Shown here: positions 11,049 to 22,273 of the stretch, in pieces
Layout: every line of letters starts with the position of its first letter
Position numbering within the stretch: position 1 is the first letter of the stretch
DNA from: Ustilago trichophora
Lineage: Eukaryota; Basidiomycota; Ustilaginomycetes; Ustilaginales; Ustilaginaceae
Reading direction: 5' to 3'
DNA: 64,000 nt
Assembly: GCA_900323505.1 (NCBI GenBank)
Contig: OOIN01000001.1
Location: forward strand, 1,240,001 to 1,304,000
Notes under the pieces: generated by a model
Seen by the model: the letters and a program-made list of their open reading frames with translations, nothing else
What the model was told of the DNA's origin: nothing
Databases searched by the model: none
Position numbers and translations under genes: made by a program

Positions 11049-12080
11049 TTAAGGGTTGGCAGCGACCCACTCGACACCCTTCTTGATGTTCTTGGCAAGC
11101 TCGGGGACGGCGGCCTCGAGGAGCTTCTCCTCCTCGGCGGTGACCTTGCCGACGGGGTGGATCTCCTCGACACCGTTCTTGCCGAGGGTGATGGGGGTGG
11201 CGAAGAAGGTGGCGCCCTGGTCCTTGTAGAGGGGCGACTCGACGTAGGCGCACTCCTTGATGCCCTTCTCGCCGTTGAGGGCCTTGAGGAGGGAGTCGGA
11301 GAAGACGGCGGCGGCGTAAGCCATGGAGAGGGTGGCGGAACCGGCACCGTCCTTGGCCTTGACGACCTCGTCACCACCGAACTGGATGCGGTGAACGAGC
11401 TTCTCGTACTGCTCGCCCTTGGCGACGGCGTCACCGCCGTTGGCCTGGGAGAGGAGGGGGACGATGGTGACACCAGAGTGACCACCGACGACGGGGACGA
11501 TGGTGTCGGCGGGCTTCTTGCCCGAGATGCCGGAGAGGAAAGTGGACGCACGGGTGACGTCGAGGGTGGTGACACCGTAGAGCTTCTTGGGGTCGTAGAC
11601 ACCGGCCTTCTTGAAGACCTCGGCAACGATGGGGACGGTCGAGTTGACGGGGTTGGAGATGATCAAGAGGTGGGCGTTGGGGGCGACCTCGGCGGCCTTC
11701 TTGGCGAGGTCACGGACGATGGAGGCGTTGGTGTTGAAAAGGTCGTCACGGGTCATGCCGGGCTTACGGGGGACACCGGCGGGGATGACGATGACCTCGA
11801 CATCCTTGAGGGCCTCACCGAGCTGGTCAGCCTGGTAACCGGTGGTGGTGGAGGGAGTGTTGACGTGCGAGATGTCGGCAGCGACACCGGGGGCGAGACG
11901 AACATCGTACAGGCGGAGGTCGGTGACGAGAGGGTTCTGCTTGAGCAAGAGCGAGAGGGGCTGTCCAATACCGCCCGAAGCACCGAGAACCGCAACGGCA
12001 CGGTTGTTGGCGGCCGAGGACGAGAAGGAGCGGACGGATGCCTGAGGCAGAGCCGATCGGAGAGCCTGACGAGCGAACAT
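11049..12080 (-). CDS. MDH1: Mitochondrial NAD-dependent malate dehydrogenase
   Basis: A 343-residue enzyme that interconverts malate and oxaloacetate in the mitochondrial TCA cycle. The ATG at 12080 was chosen because it opens a typical import presequence ([20 protein letters not shown], rich in Arg/Ser and without acids). An ATG further upstream in the same frame would add a His/Leu-rich stretch that looks like leader sequence. The Rossmann motif [13 protein letters not shown] follows directly. NPVNSTVPI, the DVTRAS active-site segment and [15 protein letters not shown] with the catalytic His are all present. Length and motifs match the mitochondrial-type family with no gaps. Codon use is strongly C-ending, as expected for a highly expressed gene. 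It diverges from the eL8 gene across about 1.5 kb. Confidence 0.95.
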   Translation of the reverse strand: MFARQALRSALPQASVRSFSSSAANNRAVAVLGASGGIGQPLSLLLKQNPLVTDLRLYDVRLAPGVAADISHVNTPSTTTGYQADQLGEALKDVEVIVIPAGVPRKPGMTRDDLFNTNASIVRDLAKKAAEVAPNAHLLIISNPVNSTVPIVAEVFKKAGVYDPKKLYGVTTLDVTRASTFLSGISGKKPADTIVPVVGGHSGVTIVPLLSQANGGDAVAKGEQYEKLVHRIQFGGDEVVKAKDGAGSATLSMAYAAAVFSDSLLKALNGEKGIKECAYVESPLYKDQGATFFATPITLGKNGVEEIHPVGKVTAEEEKLLEAAVPELAKNIKKGVEWVAANP

Positions 12081-13554
12081 GTTGAGGTAGCGAGGGGGAA
12101 GAAGAAAGGGGGTCGATATCAACAGGTGGTGATGATGATGAGATGGAGGAAGAAGGAAGTGGAGCAAATTGGCGTTTAGTGATGGCGACCAAAAAGTCCG
12201 GTAAAGCTTGACCGAGGCAGAGTCACAGAGAGACAGAGATCACGAAATGGATATTGTGTGCTCTCAAATCAAAATCAACGGGGCCAGTCGGAGGATCCTC
12301 TTTTTCTCCCTCTCTCGAATCAAGCAAAGAGCGCGCTTTGACTTTCTTTCTTTTGCTCGTCTGCCGCTTTCACCCAGTCACCGACATCAGTCCAAGCGAA
12401 TGAGGTGGAGTTGCGTGGGCGCAAAGGCACTTTAGCCCTATTTCGTGCTCTCTGTGTCTCTTCTTCTTCTTCTTTTTCTTCCTCTTTCGCGAGAAAAATA
12501 AAAACCTGTCTAAAATCAGTGTGCTTGCCCCAAGCGCGCATCTCGCTACATGTCTGCCCTTTGGTGCACAGGCGAGCGGAAGGATCAGGAAGGGTACACT
12601 CCAAACAATCTCTACATCGATCCCTGTGAGCCCTGCACCACGCAACACAGTCGACGACCCTGAGATCGATTTTGAATGTTGGGTCAACAGCTCATTCCAC
12701 TACAGTACAACTCTCTTCTTTTGCTCGTTTCGCACGTAATCAAGAGCGTGCATCTTCGCCTCAATCCTTTCATAGCGCGTATCGCCCTTGTGCGCCGAGA
12801 CACAAAATCCACCGTGCAACATCCCAGACGATGGTTTATGCTTTGAGATAGGGTCGTGAGCAGGACAAGATTATCAGATCGTGCAGCACCCGATCCCAGA
12901 ACAAGCTCGAGTCAAGTTGGCCAGATGGGCTGCCTCAAGCACTTCAAAGATGTCACAGCGTCGTGCTACGATGTCCTGTTTCACACGCCATCGTACAATG
13001 CTAGCGCCAACCAACACCCTATTCTTTCCGATAGTGACCAACCTCGCCATCGGAATTGATATCCACCTTCCACACTCAGTGCCAAGATGAAGCACACTAT
13101 GAGCGTCCTCAAGACTTGATTGTTGGTGCGAGCTTAAGACCAAGCAGCTCTCCACCGCGAGGCAGGCAGGAGACAACAAGCATTTCGCAAATCTCGAGAC
13201 CGGGCCGCTTCTCCGGATCGGCATTCTCTGTAGAAGATGGTGGCTCGTACTATCGGTGATAAAGGCCACCGATTTGGTGATGGCCAAAATGGGAACTTTT
13301 GTTAGATCTCTGAGCTCTATGTACACGTGATGCTTTTTGAGCTCGGCCGAGGTAATTTGGCCAATTTTCGCGCGCGCTCGGCAAAACTGTTCAGCACACG
13401 ACTTTGAATTTTGGCCTGCAAATCTGGGCTGAGTTCGACTCAGGCGAGGGCAAAGTGAGGGAGGCAGGGAAAGTTCTTGTAAGGCACCGAGCCAGCGTCA
13501 CTCCTACTTGTCCACCATCATCATCCCTCCTCAAGACCGTTGATATCATCCAAA
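12081..13554. other. Divergent promoter region between malate dehydrogenase and eL8
   Basis: There is no gene. The region serves two highly expressed, divergently transcribed genes. It holds T/C-rich tracts at 12290-12370 and 12440-12500, and the stretch just upstream of 13555 is pyrimidine-rich, as is typical of ribosomal protein leaders. Confidence 0.5.
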
Positions 13555-15135
13555 ATGGTACGCATCCCAGCATATGGCCCGACATGACGCCATTGACAAC
13601 GCCAGCTTCGGGAAGCTTGAGTACATAATGCGGTGCTCTCGACAAATACTACAACCCTCGCCAACAGCGGCACTCATAACGACAATGCCGCCTCGGCTGT
13701 ACTCGACAAAGTGCCCGCATATGATGCATCGTGCAAGGGAACGGGACTTGTCCAACAGCAGCAGGATATCGTTGAAAGGAGATGCAGCAGCTTGAGCTTG
13801 TCAAGTGACGCTCAACACGCGCCCTTCCCACACTCCGCTTCGCGACTATTTCAGTTCTCTCTCTATTGCTTTGCATCGCGGTGTCCCTTGACCGTGGGAC
13901 GGTGGAAGATGGATGGATCTTGTTTAAGGGCAGAACACAATGTCGCCTTGCAGCAGCCCCCCAAGTCCACCCGACCTTTAGTACCTAAAGGGGATGAGGT
14001 GATTGGTTTCGCTCTTGCACTGTTCGACGAAGCTCTGGTCAGCTCTTGTTCCACGCAAGAGGTCAACCTTTGCCGTCGCTCCGAACTTTACTCGAGCCGC
14101 CGAACACCTCTGTAGAGCACCGAGTCTGTCTCAATCCCGTTGCCGTTTCAATGTCTGCTTCCCTTTGTGGTTTCAAACATGGCACAGGACGCTGACTCGT
14201 CTCAATGACCCCCGCCTTTTACATGCGTTTTCACAAACGTTGTTCCTCTTTTCCCGTGATCTGTTGTGTTTTCTTTTTTTGTTCCTCTTTTACAGCCCAA
14301 GGCCAAGACCGGATCCGCTAAGAAGCCCGCTGCCGCCCCTTACTCCAAGGGCAAGGCTACCAAGGCCCCCAAGAACCCTCTCTTCGAGAAGCGCCCCCGT
14401 AACTTCGGTATCGGCCAGGACATCCAGCCTCCTCGTGACCTCAGCCGCTTCGTCAAGTGGCCCGAGTACGTTCGTCTCCAGCGCCAGAAGGTTATCCTTA
14501 ACCAGCGCTTGAAGGTTCCCCCCGCGATCGCCCAGTTCGCCAACACCCTTGACAAGAACACCGCCACCAACCTTTTCAAGCTCCTCAACAAGTACCGCCC
14601 CGAGTCCAAGCAGGAGAAGAAGGTTCGTCTCGATGCCGCTGCCAAGGACATTGCCGACGGCAAGAAGGCCGACGCCAAGGCTGACGGCAAGAAGCCCCTC
14701 TTCGTCAAGTACGGTCTCAACCACTGTGTTGCCCTGATCGAGGCCAAGAAGGCTGCCCTTGTTGTCATCGCCGCCGACGTTGACCCCATTGAGCTCGTTG
14801 TCTTCCTCCCCGCCCTCTGCCGCAAGATGGGTGTCCCCTACGTCATTGTCAAGTCCAAGGCTTCCATCGGTGCCCTTGTCCACAAGAAGACCGCCGCTGT
14901 TGCCCTTATCCAGGAGGTCCGATCCGAGGACGAGCGTGAGCTCGCCAACCTCGTCTCGGCCGCCAAGGCCAACTACCTTGACAAGGCCGAGGAGATCCGC
15001 CGTCACTGGGGTGGTGGAAACCTCTCGCAGCGATCCAACCACAAGCTCGCTAAGCGTGCCAAGATCGCCGCTCTCCAGCCCAAGCCCGTCGCTGCTCCCG
15101 CTCCCGTCGCTGCCGCTGCTGAGGACGACGAGTAA
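13555..15135 (+). CDS. RPL8: 60S ribosomal protein eL8 (L7a/L8)
   Basis: Exons are 13555-13557 and 14296-15135, giving 280 residues. The body is unmistakable eL8: [16 protein letters not shown] near the N terminus, then the L7Ae fold with [20 protein letters not shown] and the conserved [14 protein letters not shown] segment, ending in an Ala/Pro/acidic tail. The open frame has no ATG of its own upstream of the conserved part; it begins just after a perfect acceptor (TTTTACAG at 14288-14295). I place the start at ATG 13555-13557, which sits in pyrimidine-rich leader sequence and is followed at once by a GT donor (GTACGC). The first exon therefore codes only for Met, and the protein would begin [11 protein letters not shown]. 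The intron call rests on the acceptor and the frame; the donor is the most plausible one rather than proven. The product acts in the large cytoplasmic ribosomal subunit. Confidence 0.9.
13558..14295 (+). other. 738-nt first intron of eL8
   Basis: This intron starts immediately after the initiator ATG and ends in a T-rich tract with TTTTACAG. A CTGAC branch-like motif lies near 14190. It is by far the longest intron in the window. I searched by eye for box C/D snoRNA motifs, because vertebrate L7a introns host them, and found no convincing pair. Confidence 0.65.
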
Positions 15136-18100
15136 ATGTTTCGCACATCTGCTCCTCCTTCTCTGCACCGTCGCTTCCCTATGCCGGGCATCAGCCCTTC
15201 AAAAGCTGGTCTCTAGGGAATCTCTAGGATCAACACCCCCTTTTTCTTCTTGGTCGATGTCATGTTCGCTCCTTCGTATTTAGTGAATGGATCGTGATAC
15301 CGTACCAACTTTTTGCTTTGCATCTGAGTCGATCGGATGTGCCGTGTGCCGTTCGATCGCTCGATGCTTGTGATTCTTTTGGTGCTGCCCAGCTGGCACT
15401 TTGTACAATACCCTCCGAATCTCCTTGATTTGTGATCTCTCGCCGAAACCTCGTCACGTGTGATCGCCTGTAGTTTGGTGAGATTGCGAAGATGCAGAGA
15501 GCGAAATGAGCTTCTTGTGGCGAGGTGGTGAGCTGAGATATCTTGAGGAGAGAAGCCAGGATGGTGTGACTAACGCCGATCGGTCGTACCGATAAGAAAG
15601 GCATACCGATGGATCTCATCGGGGTTAGGGAAGACGCCAAAAAGAAAAAGTGGCGTGACGCACAGACCGCTTTCACACATGAGCTGCTGAAAGAGTTCAA
15701 TTCGGATCTTCCGGCCACCTATTCCTCGCCTACACCATCCACCATGCAACTGTTAGTTATCATCGTGGCTACATTGCACATCGTTCAGGCCTATCAGGCG
15801 CCTATTCCTGCTACCTGCGAGCCAATCTCGGCCATTTTGTACGACCTCGAGACCGATGACGCCGTGATGAAGATGGGGGCGGGGTGGAGAAAAAAAAAAA
15901 AAGGTTGGTGGAAACACCTCCACATCTTGCCCAGCCCAGACCCACGCGAGGCCTTCTTTTTCTCTCGCCCTTGAAAGTGACAGGGATAAGAAAAGAAATA
16001 AAAATAAAATAAATTAAAAAAACTTGATCATCAGAAGAAGAGGAGACTTTTGGATGTCTCACCCGATACGACTGGACCCTTGATGAGCCAAGTCTCGAGC
16101 CGATCCATCATTTGAGATCCATTCAGAGGTCCCTGTGCGGTACAGGGAAATGAGCATCATGAAGATCAACGGGAGATAAAAGATGCCTCGGTCTTCGATA
16201 GCTGCGGCGGATTGGATTTTTCTTTTCCCGCTTTGACGTTGGAAAACCGAAAAAGCGACGCATGAGATCCGCAGAGCGGACGCCCTCGGATAAAAATAAG
16301 AGGAAGGAAAAAGCGACAAGCGTGCAACCACAAAACGAGCGGGGTCGACGAGGCGAAACGAGACGATTCCTAGAAAGGGTCCAAGCGAGCCAAGAGAAGC
16401 AAGAGCTGCGGAAGATCCGCCAAACCTGCTTCCCTGCCCACAACGGGAAGTATCGCAGTTATGACGGTCAGCCCAAAGCGAGCTGTGTGTGCGCGCTTAC
16501 GACGAGGGGCTCGTGGGAGTGTGCGGCAACGTTGGTCTAGCTCCGATCTGCCTTTTTCGAAAACGTGCTTGTTAGTGTTGTGTGTCGTTGCACAAAGGTT
16601 TCTATCTCTTCCAGGCTGATGAATGGGATCAGACGCCGAGGGTCGTCTATCTTTCCGCTCTAAGCAGCCCTCTGGTACATGTTAAAGAGTATCACTGTGC
16701 AACTCGGGAGAAGCCCACAAGGCTGTGAAATCCCGCGCCGGGTTGATTCCGATGGGGTGATGGTGCAGGTGCACAGAGCACACATAGCGATGTTCGATAC
16801 GGTGAGCATGGGTCGAGTGAAATGGGGCCCATACGACTGGTGTTGCAGTAACAGGAGTGTGGGTCGTCACTAAAACTGTTAGACCTGCGTTCTGCGGGAG
16901 TCGTGCCGGTCATTCGGAGAAGCCGCCTTCGTTGTCCTTGTCGTGCTTACAGTACACAGCCCACCACGTTGAGAACCCTGCTGTCTGTACGACTTGCTTC
17001 GGATGTCTCCCGAGCTTGATGCTTTGCTACAGTACTCATCCTTGTCCTCCCTTCGACTCCTGGCCTTGGGCTGATGAACGACGGCTGAATAGGTCTGGTG
17101 ACATGTCGTACCTATCCATAGATCACTCCCGATCAAATCGCTCATCTAGCTAAGCTTCGCCTACAGTCATCGGCAAGGGTCCGCATGCTGAGAAATCGCA
17201 AGCCTGTGCGACTTTCTCCTTGCAAGCTTGATCGGCGCCAATTTGGCTCTAATGCTCATAACCTTGCACCGTTTCTGTACAATGGGCTGTCCCCTCTGAT
17301 CATCTTCCTTTTAGGCTTTGCTGCGATGCACTTGGTAAGTGAAACAACCTTTTCGCGCAAGCGCTGCGCACAAAAGGAGGCCGGCTTTCAGCCGAAGAGC
17401 AAATGAGAAAAGGTTGCTGGCCCAACAGCAGCCGTACAATGATTTCAACTGCAGGTCAGCCAAGCTCTTTCGTTGGTTGGTCAAATGAGGATACAGGGCT
17501 GAGAGAAAGGATTTTTTTTTTGCCTTGCATTTTCACTCTTCTTTTTTGAGCCATTTTTTTGACATTTTTATTATTTTTATTTTTATTTAAGTTTGTTGCT
17601 TTTGACTGGTCTGGAGTTGCAATTTTCTCTCTGTTGGTTGCTCTGTGTCGCCTTCTAGAGTCCCGCTTCAGAGAGAAATGGCAAGTGCGCTGCCTGTCCG
17701 CTTCCTGATCCTCAGCTGCTCCTGGTATTTGACCAACCTCGCTTCCTCGTTTCCTCCCTCCCTTCTCTACTCTTCATCGCCTTCCTCTTAGGCGCTCGCT
17801 CAAATTCCCACCCTCAAAGTTGCCTTCGGTATCCACGTCCCATCTTGCACTTGGGAACGTCAGAACAGTGGTCATACTCGCTCTCCAGCTTCCACAGTCT
17901 GGGCAGTTGCACCGAGGCACTTGCACTAACGTTCCGCCGCGGTCGTCCATACCCAAGCCTGACCTCGTTCGCAATTTCATCCTTCGCCTATTCGGATCTA
18001 GCAGTAAGTGTCCGCAAAGCTGGGCCAGCGATCCGAAAAGCGTTGGTCGAGATCGGTTCCACCCGCAACGGCAGGGCTCGCAGCACTACCTCGATTTCCG

Positions 18101-18574
18101 CAGCTTCGTCCCACCCCTGGTCAACTGTAAGGCTGCCCTATACTTCCCGCGATACAGCCATCTCTAAGCGCGATCTTCAGCTTTGACTCCGTATCTCGCC
18201 AGCCTAACGCTTCATTCTCTAGCTCGACTCACGAACCATCACGATCCTTACGACCTCCCCCTGAATCGTTGACAAAGCCCGTTGTCAGTGCTCCCATCTT
18301 CAAGGCTCGACGCTGTGGTGCTTCCCGAAACACAATCATTGCCATTCATCTGCGTTCTTCCTCTCATGCCAGATTGCAAGCTCGCGTAAGCTCGCCGTAC
18401 CCTCAGACCTCTCTAATAACAACGGGCACGCCGCTTGGCCTGCTGGAGCTGCAGACCTTCACAGGCTGCGCTATTCGGGTATTGCCCAGCTCCTGACCTC
18501 ATAACAAGTCCCGAATAGCCCAGTGTATCGACATCTAGATTGCTACGTTGGCACTTCGCCTGCACGACAGGACC
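15136..18574. other. 3.4 kb gene-poor region
   Basis: Apart from the weak secreted-peptide candidate at 15744-15974, no gene is supported. Simple sequence includes a poly-A run at 15890-15901, an A/T-rich patch at 15985-16022 and a T-rich patch at 17513-17590. The last ~800 bases have C/T-rich leader character and a possible donor (GTAAGT at 18005-18010), so the next gene may have a spliced 5' UTR. Confidence 0.45.
15744..15974 (+). CDS. Possible small secreted peptide (weak)
   Basis: The 76-residue frame opens with MQLLVIIVATLHIVQA, a good signal-peptide-like hydrophobic stretch with a plausible cleavage after Ala, followed by a short segment with one Cys. After about 45 residues the frame runs into a poly-A tract coding for a Lys/Trp-rich tail that looks non-coding, so the frame may be interrupted, spliced or fortuitous. 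I do not recognise a family. Confidence 0.2.
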   Translation: MQLLVIIVATLHIVQAYQAPIPATCEPISAILYDLETDDAVMKMGAGWRKKKKGWWKHLHILPSPDPREAFFFSRP

Positions 18575-21379
18575 ATGACCGATCATCAGAACGAAGTTGG
18601 TCTCGGTCTGAAGATGGGCGAAACGACCCACTTCAACGACCTCACCAATCTCGTCACTTCACCTCGCAATGCGTTGGCCAATGTTCACAATGGCGGCGCG
18701 GAGGCAGGTCAGCAGGCCCATAACGGCCTCGTTCATCAGAGTCATGTCAGTACGGCACAAGGAGCCACCTACGACACCAGCTCGCAGGTCACGCTCATGA
18801 AGCATGGGGCCACAGATCTCAACGTCTTCAACGACGCTCAGCTCGGCGGCGAGAATATGCAATCCACGGGCGGACCCTGCCAAAACCAGCATTTGGAAGG
18901 CAATAGACAGCCTCAAGCGACTGATCCCTCATCGGCCGATCCGCATTCAGCAGGCCTCGCTCAAGCTTTCAACGTTGACATGTCCTCTCAGTCTAACAAC
19001 GCTCAAGGGCCAGTTCAGCCAACTGCAGATGTGCACGACTACTTTTGCCCTCCAGTTCAGAGCTCGGAATCGCAAGAAACCATTCAAGGACATGCTGCAC
19101 CGGACGGCGGCGCGCGACAGCTCCAGATGATGCACGACCAGCCACATCCCGTTGCCATGCAGCTCAAAGCGGAGCCATCGCCGGGCTTCGAACGAAATCA
19201 GGTGAGATCTTACCCATCGTCGCCCCCTTCGCGGTCCCAGATACTGCAGCAGTCAGATCTTCGATCTTTTGAAGGCGCTATGCGACCAGCCGAAGGTCGT
19301 CATGTGCCTTCGCATCGACCGAGTCACAGTCTTGGACAGGCTGCCGCTTTCATGTCGGGTGTGACCAACCGCGACATGTTTGCGCACAACCATGTTAGCG
19401 CGCCCGTCTCGCCATCGGAGGGCATCGGTGCCGGCCCGTTCCCCACTCTTTTTCATTATCACGGCCCTCGGCACGAGATGGGAATCAACATGGCAGACCA
19501 CGGTCACATGTTTGATCAAGGTGGCCATCCGATTGCTGCACGGAACTCGGGTCATTTCTCGAGGTCGTGTGCTCCGTCGGTGCGATCGACCTCGCCTTCG
19601 GCTAGCATGGCTTCGACCTCGATGACCTCAATCTCGCCTTTAGGTAGCGCTCGCATCAACCCTGACGGGTCTTTCACCTCGCAAGAAACATCGTTCGACA
19701 GCCTGTCGAATGCTGCTTCTGGGTCGTTCAGCCGCGCCTCGTCCACATCGGAGGATGTCTTTTCGTATGACATGGGCTCTCTCGGCCTGGCCCATTCTCT
19801 TCGCATGTCAAAGCAGAAGAAGAAGCTGCGCAACATTGACCGCAAGTTGATCTGCGACTATTCGATCGCCAACCCCACCATCAAACAGGACGCTATTGCC
19901 AACGAGTTCGGAATCGAGCGCAGCACCGTCAGCAAGATCCTCAAGCAGAAGGACAAGTGGCTGGCGATCGATCCCAGCAGCGATGCCGCACGAATCGCCA
20001 AACACCGGGCTGTCAAGTTTCCCGCCGTCGAGGATCGTCTCACCAGCTGGGTCGCTGCATTGAAAGCACAAGGCGAGCCCATCCGAGACTCGACGATCCG
20101 AAACGAGGCTTTACGTATCGCTCGTGAGCTTGGTCTCGGCGAAGACAAGTTCAAGGCTTCCGGTGGCTGGATCGAAAAGTTCAGGGAGCGCAACATCATC
20201 CCAAAGCCGAGCGCTGATGCTACCAACATGACTTCGGACGCCTCTGAGGCTACACGAGAACCCACTCCTTCACCGAGCAGAGGCGCCGTTCCTCTTGCAC
20301 CTCGACCGGCTCCTCCGATGGATGCATCTTCAATGCCTCCGATCAACGCAGCAGGCAACGGCGCGCAGACTCAGCCTGCTCGACGCCAACCTGCAAGGGG
20401 CAGCAAGGCAAAGGGGACGCCTCAGAAGCGAGCCAGAGATGAAGAGGAAAAGACGCAGGCCATCCTGGGCATGTCTCCTCTCAGTCAAGACATGGCTCGC
20501 ATGCACTTCCACAATATTGGCCCTTCCGCATCAATGCCGGACGCTACCTTCTTGAGGCCCCCTTTCTACGAAGGCCATCCAGCCCCACCGCAGCAGGCCA
20601 TGCAGAATTGCAACCTCATGTACGAGATGCACGGCGTTCCTGGACCTCTGCACCCTATCGAGGATGGCGATCATGAGCGCAAGCGGAGGCGAGCGATTCA
20701 GGAGTTTCAAGGCCACCAGGCAGCGATGGGGCTCGGTCCTGCGATCGAGTTTCAGTTCCCCCAGCCTCAGGGTACTGCTCCGGGCTCGTCGTCTCAGATG
20801 ACCATGCCTGATCAGCTAACGCAGAATCTGAGCCAAGCTGACATGAGTCCTGAGAAGGGCAGTCCTCGAAAAGGTCGAGCGGCGGCCAAACCTCCCGGCG
20901 GCAGCAGCCGCGGGCGTGCTCGTCGCGGCAAAGGTCGGCTGTCCAACGCCAATCACACTCCTCAAACTCCATCGCCGCTGTCCATGTCGCCGGCAGATGG
21001 AAGAGGCGAGACGAGTTTCCACGGTCTCAATGCGGCCGACGCCGAGCAGTTCACCGCTGCGACGTTGGAACGTCTCCGAGCACTGCACAACTCGGGCGAC
21101 AAGTCGTCGATTGTAACCGCAGAGCAGGCACAGCGGTCCTTGGAGCTTGTGCTCAGGTTCTTGAGCGAGCAGCCCAGCGGGTTTGTGCCGCCCAACCACT
21201 TTGTCGTGTTTGGACATTTGCAGGCCAACATCGAGCAGAAGATCAAGGATGAGTTGAGGGACAGTCCTGGGGCTGAAGGGTCTGGAACGCAGTCGGTGCC
21301 ACAGCCGCAGATCCAGGCGCCTCAGCAAATCGCTTCGCCCGATGGCGAAGGTCTTACTGCAGACGCTAGCGGACAGTGA
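18575..21379 (+). CDS. CENP-B/Tc5-type HTH DNA-binding protein (domesticated transposase-like)
   Basis: A 934-residue protein starting at ATG 18575 in an ACCATGA context; the frame extends slightly upstream but without an ATG. The first 410 residues are Gln/His/Ser-rich. From about 413 a basic KQKKKLRN patch leads into a psq/CENP-B N-terminal helix-turn-helix (about 418-468, DAIANEFGIERSTVSKIL). A second, Tc5/CENP-B-type HTH follows (about 470-550, ending GGWIEKFRERNI). These are the two DNA-binding modules of pogo/Fot1 transposases and of CENP-B/Abp1 proteins. No DDE catalytic core follows; instead there is Pro/Gln-rich sequence with an AT-hook-like basic patch (RGRARRGKGR) and a C-terminal helical region. 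It is probably a nuclear DNA-binding regulator built from a transposase DNA-binding domain. Its target is unknown. Confidence 0.85.
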   Translation: MTDHQNEVGLGLKMGETTHFNDLTNLVTSPRNALANVHNGGAEAGQQAHNGLVHQSHVSTAQGATYDTSSQVTLMKHGATDLNVFNDAQLGGENMQSTGGPCQNQHLEGNRQPQATDPSSADPHSAGLAQAFNVDMSSQSNNAQGPVQPTADVHDYFCPPVQSSESQETIQGHAAPDGGARQLQMMHDQPHPVAMQLKAEPSPGFERNQVRSYPSSPPSRSQILQQSDLRSFEGAMRPAEGRHVPSHRPSHSLGQAAAFMSGVTNRDMFAHNHVSAPVSPSEGIGAGPFPTLFHYHGPRHEMGINMADHGHMFDQGGHPIAARNSGHFSRSCAPSVRSTSPSASMASTSMTSISPLGSARINPDGSFTSQETSFDSLSNAASGSFSRASSTSEDVFSYDMGSLGLAHSLRMSKQKKKLRNIDRKLICDYSIANPTIKQDAIANEFGIERSTVSKILKQKDKWLAIDPSSDAARIAKHRAVKFPAVEDRLTSWVAALKAQGEPIRDSTIRNEALRIARELGLGEDKFKASGGWIEKFRERNIIPKPSADATNMTSDASEATREPTPSPSRGAVPLAPRPAPPMDASSMPPINAAGNGAQTQPARRQPARGSKAKGTPQKRARDEEEKTQAILGMSPLSQDMARMHFHNIGPSASMPDATFLRPPFYEGHPAPPQQAMQNCNLMYEMHGVPGPLHPIEDGDHERKRRRAIQEFQGHQAAMGLGPAIEFQFPQPQGTAPGSSSQMTMPDQLTQNLSQADMSPEKGSPRKGRAAAKPPGGSSRGRARRGKGRLSNANHTPQTPSPLSMSPADGRGETSFHGLNAADAEQFTAATLERLRALHNSGDKSSIVTAEQAQRSLELVLRFLSEQPSGFVPPNHFVVFGHLQANIEQKIKDELRDSPGAEGSGTQSVPQPQIQAPQQIASPDGEGLTADASGQ

Positions 21380-22040
21380 AAGAAGCTTCGACATCTTCAC
21401 ACCCATCGGTAACAATACCTACCATCTCACAAGCTGTACCATACACTCTGGCTACGATCGACACTCGACCTTGATGCGTTTCTCGACGATATCAGCATCG
21501 CTCCTTCATTACTTTTGCATCAACATTCACGCGCACAGATCTTACGGCTCCGAGCGCACAAAAGGTCAATATCGACCACGCTTACATATTGCATTCATAA
21601 AGATTCTATCAAGTTCCGTTATTTAGCATCGTCATCATCAACTCAAGCGATTCCCTCCAATTCATTTTAGCATATTTTTCCCGTTCTACAGACTACCTCT
21701 TCATCATCATAATCAATTCAAGCATCGCATCGAATCATTCCATCTAGTCACCGCCGCCCCGCAAAACCACATACGTTTCCTTTTAACTCCTTCTTTTCAA
21801 TATCATACCGTTCCTTGCCGTAAATTCCCACCTCGAGTGTCCTCCTACAATGCAAGGAGGGAGGTGGAAGCTGACTGTGGCTTTTGGCTGTGCTCGATTC
21901 ATGCGTCAAATTGGAAGGTGACCACATAGACACGTGTTGTGTGCGGGGTAATTCTATGCGGTGAAGTGCGGCTTTTGCAAAAAAGAGGGTTTGACTCGTG
22001 TTTGCAGGGAAAAAAGCAGAAAAAATAAACCGGATATTGT
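21380..22040. other. Intergenic region with degenerate CATCATCAA repeats
   Basis: 3' flank of the HTH gene. Two similar stretches near 21628-21665 and 21700-21745 share a CATCATCAactcAAGC-like pattern. No gene was found. Confidence 0.4.
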
Positions 22041-22153
22041 CGACACCCGTCGGATTTGAACCGACGCAGGCAGAGCCTATAAGTTAACTCGTCACAGAGG
22101 ACGATCGAAAATAGTATTCGAGACTTACCCCTTAACCACTCGGGCAGAGTGCC
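22041..22153 (-). tRNA. tRNA-Ser(CGA) with a 31-nt intron
   Basis: Read on the minus strand, the gene begins GGCACTC, has the D-arm GCCCGAGTGGTTAAGG, an anticodon arm TAAGT/ACTTA enclosing CTCGAA, a long class II variable arm (GGCTCTGCC), the T-arm GGTTCAAATCC and a 3' acceptor strand GGGTGTC plus discriminator G. The acceptor strands pair with two G-U wobbles. The anticodon CGA is at 22118-22120. The intron occupies 22086-22116, between tRNA positions 37 and 38 as usual for eukaryotic nuclear tRNA introns. Mature length is 82 nt. It resembles yeast tRNA-Ser(CGA), which also carries an intron. Confidence 0.95.
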
Positions 22154-22273
22154 TTTGATGCAGGGTCCTTCTTGTATTGCATATATATATTTGCTACTTG
22201 TAAGTATGGTTGAGGGCTGATGGGCGGACAGTGTGGTGTGGTCAGTGCACCATGCTTTTGTGGAGCACATCGT

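Noticed and set aside
11019..12179. A 386-codon open frame on the plus strand, antisense to malate dehydrogenase
   Set aside because: It is a by-product of the strong C-ending codon bias of the real gene; the translation is Gly/Asp/Leu-rich with no recognisable fold.
13700..14060. Box C-like GATGATG/GATGAGG strings in the eL8 intron as a snoRNA candidate
   Set aside because: No matching D box (CTGA) and terminal stem at a suitable distance were seen.
14290..15168. A 292-codon open frame antisense to eL8
   Set aside because: Same cause: it mirrors a highly biased ribosomal protein gene.
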